A DNA stretch of 7,681 nucleotides, from NCBI GenBank assembly GCA_023388675.1, contig JAEWFU010000050.1, forward strand, positions 1 through 7,681, in the 5' to 3' direction. This document shows, in pieces, positions 6,634-7,681 of the stretch. The position numbers and the translations under genes are program-made. The DNA is from Pseudomonadota bacterium (GTDB lineage Bacteria; Pseudomonadota; Alphaproteobacteria; Rhizobiales; Rhizobiaceae). Position 1 is the first letter of the stretch; each line of letters opens with the position of its first letter. The notes beneath the pieces were generated by a model. That model did no database searches, was not told where the DNA came from, and saw nothing but the letters and a program-made list of their open reading frames with translations.

Positions 6634-7681
6634 TTGCGTATCATGGACCTCGAAACGCCCGCCGTGGTCATCGACCGGACGAAGGTGGATGCCAACCTTG
6701 CGCGCGCGCAGGCCTATGCCGATGCCAACGGGCTGAAGCTTCGCCCGCACATCAAGACGCACAAGTTGCCGATGTTCGCCAGGCTGCAATGCGAGCTCGG
6801 CGCCGTCGGCATCACCTGCCAGAAGGTGGGCGAAGCCGAGGTGATGGCGGATGGCGGCATTACCGACATCTTCATCCCCTACAACATTCTGGGTGAAGGG
6901 AAGCTTGAGCGGCTGGCGGCCCTGCATCAACGCGTGAACATGTCGGTCAGTGCCGACAGCGCCGTGACGGTCGCAGGCTATGCAGGCCGCTTTACCGACC
7001 CCGCACACCCCCTGCCCGTTCTGATCGAATGCGATATCGGCGCAGGACGTTGCGGCGTCCAGTCGGCCGAGGAGGCGCTGGCGCTTGCCCGCCGGATCGA
7101 GGCCGCACCCGGCCTGCGCTTCGAAGGGCTGATGGCCTATCCGCCGCGCGGTGCGATGCAAGCCGCGGAAAGGTGGCTCAAGGATGCGATTGCTTTGCTG
7201 GAGAAGAACGGCATCGCGGTCAAGACGGTCTCAAACGGCGGCTCCCCGGATTTCTACTCGGCGGCGACGGTGACAAGCGCCACCGAGCATCGGCCGGGCA
7301 CCTACATCTATTCCGATCGCATGCAGGTGGCGCTCGGTCACGGCACGCTGGAGGATTGCGCGCTGACCGTGCTTGCCACCGTAGTGAGCCGCCCGACGCC
7401 CGACCGCGCCGTCCTCGACACCGGCTCGAAAGCGCTCGCCGCCGACAAGGCGCCGGTGCCGGGCCATGGCCATATCGTCGAATATCCCGATGCGGTCATT
7501 ACGACGCTCAACGAGGAGCATGGCATCGTCGATCTGTCTGCCTGCGCCCGCAAACCGGAGATCGGCGAAAAGGTACGCATCATTCCCAACCATGTCTGCG
7601 TCGTCTCGAACCTCTTCGACGCGGTCAACCTCACCGACGGTGAAAATGTGCTGGAAACCGTGCCCGTCGCGGCACGCGGCA
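6634..7681 (+). CDS. D-threonine aldolase/D-serine dehydratase family PLP enzyme (fold type III), 3' end missing
   Basis: The frame is open to the right edge, giving 349 residues of a family usually about 360-390 long, so only the tail is missing. LETPAVVIDR near the N terminus and RPHIKTHK at 37-44 are family hallmarks; Lys41 is the expected PLP-binding lysine (numbering from the TTG start). ECDIGAGRCGV at 132-142, SNGGSPDF at 200-207 and PGTYIYSDRMQ at 221-231 follow in the usual order. PNHVC at 318-322 supplies the predicted metal ligands His320 and Cys322, as in eukaryotic zinc D-serine dehydratase. Family reactions include cleavage of beta-hydroxy-D-amino acids to glycine plus aldehyde, dehydration of D-serine, and beta-hydroxyaspartate aldolase (BhcC); which applies here is not visible. 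It starts 4 bp after the regulator stop. Pairing with RidA in the same locus favours chemistry that releases an enamine. The TTG start is preferred on ribosome-binding-site spacing; ATG 6643 is the alternative. Confidence 0.88.
   Translation, partial: MRIMDLETPAVVIDRTKVDANLARAQAYADANGLKLRPHIKTHKLPMFARLQCELGAVGITCQKVGEAEVMADGGITDIFIPYNILGEGKLERLAALHQRVNMSVSADSAVTVAGYAGRFTDPAHPLPVLIECDIGAGRCGVQSAEEALALARRIEAAPGLRFEGLMAYPPRGAMQAAERWLKDAIALLEKNGIAVKTVSNGGSPDFYSAATVTSATEHRPGTYIYSDRMQVALGHGTLEDCALTVLATVVSRPTPDRAVLDTGSKALAADKAPVPGHGHIVEYPDAVITTLNEEHGIVDLSACARKPEIGEKVRIIPNHVCVVSNLFDAVNLTDGENVLETVPVAARG

Noticed and set aside
6634..7681. BhcC of a beta-hydroxyaspartate cycle
   Set aside because: BhcC belongs to this family, but the aminotransferase, dehydratase and iminosuccinate reductase genes that accompany it are absent from the window, so no specific name is given.
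1..7681. Mobile element, CRISPR array, tRNA or toxin-antitoxin content
   Set aside because: I saw no transposase or integrase motifs, spaced repeats, tRNA-like folds or small paired toxin genes. Composition is uniform apart from the AT-rich control region at about 3711-3800.

Overview
The window looks like alphaproteobacterial chromosome or megaplasmid, most likely from the Rhizobiales. It is GC-rich, its codons end mostly in G or C, genes are tightly packed with 1-4 bp overlaps, and a MalE/F/G/K-type ABC importer sits beside an RpiR-type regulator. The species call is inference; no marker gene is present.

Layout: two divergent operons share a control region at about 3629-3876. The leftward (minus-strand) operon encodes a periplasmic solute-binding protein (2396-3628), two inner-membrane permeases (1423-2295 and 602-1426, with an ATGA overlap), a RidA-family imine deaminase homologue (206-571), and the first 58 residues of an M81/MlrC-type metallopeptidase (1-176, cut by the window edge). 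The rightward (plus-strand) operon encodes a short-chain dehydrogenase (3877-4632), the ABC ATPase (4645-5718), an RpiR/SIS-domain regulator (5718-6629, TGATG overlap with the ATPase) and a fold-type III PLP enzyme of the D-threonine aldolase/D-serine dehydratase family (6634 to the window end, 3' end missing).

The window therefore holds a complete importer whose ATPase is on the opposite arm from its permeases, a likely local regulator, and four enzymes: SDR, D-amino-acid aldolase/dehydratase-like, RidA, and M81 peptidase. The importer resembles sugar transporters, but the enzyme set points to amino compounds. A coherent but unproven model is uptake of a beta-hydroxy or D-amino-acid-containing compound, such as a peptide, amide or amino-acid conjugate. 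M81 would hydrolyse it, the SDR would carry out a redox step, the PLP enzyme would cleave or dehydrate it, and RidA would clear the reactive enamine/imine. I do not recognise a characterised pathway with this exact composition.

The main regulatory signal is a perfect dyad, TGTAA-N5-TTACA, at 3714-3728 in an AT-rich patch. It lies between the -35 and -10 of a plausible leftward promoter and overlaps the -35 of a plausible rightward promoter. It resembles operators of the RpiR-family protein HexR, so one site could control both arms. A strong GC-rich stem-loop (2349-2374) lies between the binding-protein and permease genes and probably sets their relative expression. I saw no RNA genes, mobile elements, CRISPR arrays or origins.
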